Shown here: in pieces, positions 62,161 through 64,000 of the stretch
How positions within the stretch are numbered: position 1 is the stretch's first letter
How the letters are laid out: the number at the start of each line of letters is the position of its first letter
DNA from: Streptomyces naganishii JCM 4654
Lineage (GTDB): Bacteria > Actinomycetota > Actinomycetes > Streptomycetales > Streptomycetaceae
NCBI RefSeq assembly: GCF_014650575.1
Contig: NZ_BMVF01000019.1
Location: 1-64,000 of the forward strand
Length of the DNA: 64,000 nucleotides
Reading direction: 5' to 3'
Program-made: the position numbers and the translations under genes
The notes under the pieces: generated by a model
Seen by the model: only the letters and a program-made list of their open reading frames with translations
Databases searched by the model: none
What the model was told of the DNA's origin: nothing

Positions 62161-62955
62161 ATGGACAAGAAGACGACTTCCCGCGACGGCACCTCCCTCG
62201 CCTACGAAGTGACCGGCCAGGGGCCCACGGTGATCCTGGTGAGCGGCGCGATGTCCACCGGGGGCACCATGGCGCCCCTGGCCCAGCGGCTCGCGGACCG
62301 CTGCACGGCCGTCGTCTACGACCGCCGGGGCCGCGGCGCGAGCGGCGACACCAAGCCGTACGCGGTCGAACGCGAGGTCGAGGACCTGGCCGCGCTGATC
62401 GACGCGGTGGGCGGCGACGCGGGGCTGTTCGGCGTGTCCTCGGGCGGCGCGCTGGTGCTCGAGGCGGCCGCGAGCGGGCTGGCGGTCGGCCGGGTCGCGG
62501 TGTACGAGGTGCCGTACGCGGATCATCTGGCCGGTGGCGCCGAGCAGGAGGCGGCGTACAAGGAGCGGCTGAACCAGGCCCTGGCGGAGGACCGGCGCGG
62601 GGACGCGGTGGAGCTGTTCCTGCGCCTGACCGGCCTCGGCGAGCAGATGATCCAGGGGGCCCGCCAGTCGCCGATGTGGGCCGGCATGGAGGCCGTCGCG
62701 CCGAGCCTGGCCTACGACGACGCCGTGATGGGGGACGGTCTGGTGCCCCGGGAGCGGCTGGCCGAGGTCTCCGTGCCGGTGCTGGCGGTCGTCGGCGGCG
62801 CGAGCCCCGCGTGGATGCGCGCGGCGTCCCGGGAGATCGCGGAGACCGTGCCGCGGGGGACGCACCGGGTCCTGGAGGGGCAGACCCACATGGTGGAGCC
62901 GGAGGTGCTGGCGCCGGTGCTGGCGGAGTTCTTCGCGGGCGGGGCGGCCGCGTAG
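62161..62955 (+). CDS. Alpha/beta hydrolase
   Basis: A 264-residue alpha/beta hydrolase: oxyanion region VILVSGAMSTGGTMAP, YDRRGRGASGDT after strand 4, the nucleophile elbow GLFGVSSGGALVLEAA (Ser), and a probable catalytic His in EGQTHMVEPEVL. Length is normal. The substrate cannot be inferred. Its last codons and stop (GGAAA then TAG) are part of the 28-bp repeat that follows, so the C-terminus may have been shaped by it. Confidence 0.88.
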   Translation: MDKKTTSRDGTSLAYEVTGQGPTVILVSGAMSTGGTMAPLAQRLADRCTAVVYDRRGRGASGDTKPYAVEREVEDLAALIDAVGGDAGLFGVSSGGALVLEAAASGLAVGRVAVYEVPYADHLAGGAEQEAAYKERLNQALAEDRRGDAVELFLRLTGLGEQMIQGARQSPMWAGMEAVAPSLAYDDAVMGDGLVPRERLAEVSVPVLAVVGGASPAWMRAASREIAETVPRGTHRVLEGQTHMVEPEVLAPVLAEFFAGGAAA

Positions 62956-63067
62956 ACGGTGCGCGGAGGGTACGGCCGCGTGGACGGTGCGCGGAGGGTA
63001 CGGCCGCGTGGACGGTGCGCGGAGGGAGCGGCCGCGTGGACGGTGCGCGGAGGGAACGGCCGCGCAG
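62945..63067 (+). repeat. 28-bp tandem repeat, four copies plus a partial
   Basis: The unit GGCCGCGTGGACGGTGCGCG plus GAGGGTAC repeats every 28 bp from 62945 to 63067 with few changes (the first copy has A for G, making the TAG stop; the last two end GAGC or AAC). There are no spacers. Confidence 0.9.
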
Positions 63068-63078
63068 GTGTGCCTGGA

Positions 63079-63125
63079 GGGATGGGTCCGGACCTTTGTG
63101 GGCCGCCGTTCCCCGGACCCATCCC
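63079..63125. terminator. Bidirectional terminator between convergent genes
   Basis: GGGATGGGTCCGG (63079-63091) and CCGGACCCATCCC (63113-63125) form a 13-bp stem with a 21-nt loop between the hydrolase and the convergent surface-protein gene. Confidence 0.65.
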
Positions 63126-63197
63126 CCAGGGGCGCGCGTGCCGTCGGCGTGTGGGGCCGCCGCCGTACGCGCGTCCTGCGGCGCGCCGTGGGTCAGG

Positions 63198-64000
63198 TCA
63201 CCGCGCGCCGCGGCTTCGCAGCAGCCGCCGCCGTCCGGCGAGGGCGGCTGCCAGGGTGAGCGCCGCACCGGCGCCGGCCAGTCCGGTCAGGGTGCCGGTG
63301 TCCGTGCCGGACGGCTGGTCCGCGGCCGTCTTCACCGTCGTGGAGGCGGGACGGGCGGCCGGCCCGGCGGCGGCCCGGGCGGACTCCTTGCTGAATCCGC
63401 CCGCGTAGCCCGAGTGGTCGTACGCCGATCCGGCGAGCCGGGACCCGTAGGCGAAGCGGACGTGGGCGCGGTAGCCGGCCACGGTCGTGCCGTGGGCGCC
63501 GATCGCCGCCCGTGCCTCGCCGTTGAGCGGCGCGAGGTGATCGCCGCGCAGCAGGTACCAGGCGTTGATCTGCGGTTCGCGGAACACGATGCCGTGGCCC
63601 TGCGCCTTGGCGGCGTACGTGGTCTCGTCGGCGCCGCTGGCGATGTTCACCACCTGCCAGCCGTGCGCGGTGCGGGCGCTCCACACCGACGCGTGCTGCC
63701 CGGTGGCCGAGACGGCCTCGGTGGCGACGAACGCCGGGACGGCGACCGGGGCGCCCGCGCGTCCGGCGACGAAGTCGGCGTTGAGCGTGTAGACGGGGAC
63801 GGCGGCGCCGGTGAGGCGGGGCGCGGCGCCCTTGCCGCCGGCGGTCAGGGCGGGCGCGGCGCCGGTGCCGCGGTCGGGGTCGTGGGCGAAGAACCGCTCG
63901 AGCACGCCGAGGGTGGCGCCGCTGCCCGCCGCGTCGCGGGCCGCGGCGATCTGGGCCGCGGCGAGGGCGGGCGGTGCGACGGGGGCCGCCGCGGACGGGG
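63198..64000 (-). CDS. Cell-surface/secreted protein, 5' end outside window
   Basis: At least 267 codons are inside; the gene continues past the right edge (Ala/Pro-rich sequence before LERFFAHDPDRGT). The body (SVWSARTAHGWQVVNIASGA, PQINAWYLLRGDHLAPLNG, TVAGYRAHVRFAYGSRLAGS) is unassigned. A Thr/Ala linker leads to one C-terminal hydrophobic helix (LTGLAGAGAALTLAAALA) and a basic end (GRRRLLRSRGAR), so it is membrane-anchored from the C-terminus. No LPxTG-type sortase signal is seen. No function is proposed. Confidence 0.65.
   Translation of the reverse strand, partial: PSAAAPVAPPALAAAQIAAARDAAGSGATLGVLERFFAHDPDRGTGAAPALTAGGKGAAPRLTGAAVPVYTLNADFVAGRAGAPVAVPAFVATEAVSATGQHASVWSARTAHGWQVVNIASGADETTYAAKAQGHGIVFREPQINAWYLLRGDHLAPLNGEARAAIGAHGTTVAGYRAHVRFAYGSRLAGSAYDHSGYAGGFSKESARAAAGPAARPASTTVKTAADQPSGTDTGTLTGLAGAGAALTLAAALAGRRRLLRSRGAR

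Noticed and set aside
62945..63067. CRISPR-like array of 28-bp repeats
   Set aside because: The copies abut with no spacers and there are no cas genes in the window; it is a simple tandem repeat.

Overview
The window is high-GC chromosomal DNA with strong actinomycete codon bias, frequent GTG starts, and AGGAGG/GGAG ribosome sites. Its gene content points to a Streptomyces: GatCAB, NAD-dependent LigA, PucR-type control of proline degradation, RmdB/CdgF-like c-di-GMP enzymes, DUF427 and GPP34 proteins. The order acyl-CoA carboxylase, citramalate synthase, urease, ilvE, leuB, pruA, serA, ilvC-ilvN-ilvB, gatB-gatA-gatC, ligA resembles, from memory and without a search, the S. coelicolor SCO5535-to-SCO549x block read backwards. 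No prophage, plasmid, CRISPR, rRNA or tRNA is seen.

Region by region. 1-13.5 kb: the 5' end of an acyl-CoA carboxylase beta subunit, then secreted polysaccharide enzymes (a PL8 lyase, and a divergent GH3/GH30 pair sharing a sequence element), a small LAS-type peptidase-like protein, a YceI protein, a one-polypeptide sigma/zinc anti-sigma/membrane/CAP sensor, and a TPM-like membrane protein. 13.6-35.1 kb: branched-chain amino acid and nitrogen metabolism. cimA and ilvB each have a leader peptide plus attenuator. ilvE, leuB, ilvC and ilvN complete the pathway. serA and the proline catabolic pair (PRODH, PruA) with a divergent PucR regulator lie among them, as does an unusual operon ureAB-ureC-aguA-tetR without urease accessory genes. 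A TetR/MFS efflux pair lies at 27-29 kb, next to a MITE-like palindrome.

35-49.4 kb: a CdgF-like membrane GGDEF/EAL protein carrying 32 uninterrupted tandem pentapeptides, a 2-hydroxyacid dehydrogenase, an aldo/keto reductase, a PQQ-sugar-dehydrogenase-like lipoprotein, a LuxR-LAL regulator, and an MMPL transporter with a coupled GNAT acetyltransferase. 49.6-64 kb: the tRNA amidotransferase operon gatC-gatA-small ORF-gatB, a non-coding array of degenerate 19-nt repeats, an RmdB-like c-di-GMP enzyme, ligA, a MetE-like protein, an SDR, a LOG-family protein, DUF427, an alpha/beta hydrolase followed by a 28-bp tandem repeat, and a truncated surface protein.

How the genes work together: ilvB/ilvN, ilvC, ilvE, leuB and cimA cover most of valine, leucine and isoleucine synthesis (ilvD and leuA/leuCD are not here). 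PRODH and PruA turn proline into glutamate. AguA and the urease-like enzyme probably handle agmatine-derived carbamoyl nitrogen. The most unusual items are the divergent urease operon, the sigma-CAP fusion, the perfect-period pentapeptide insert in the CdgF-like protein, and the 19-nt array beside the RmdB-like gene.
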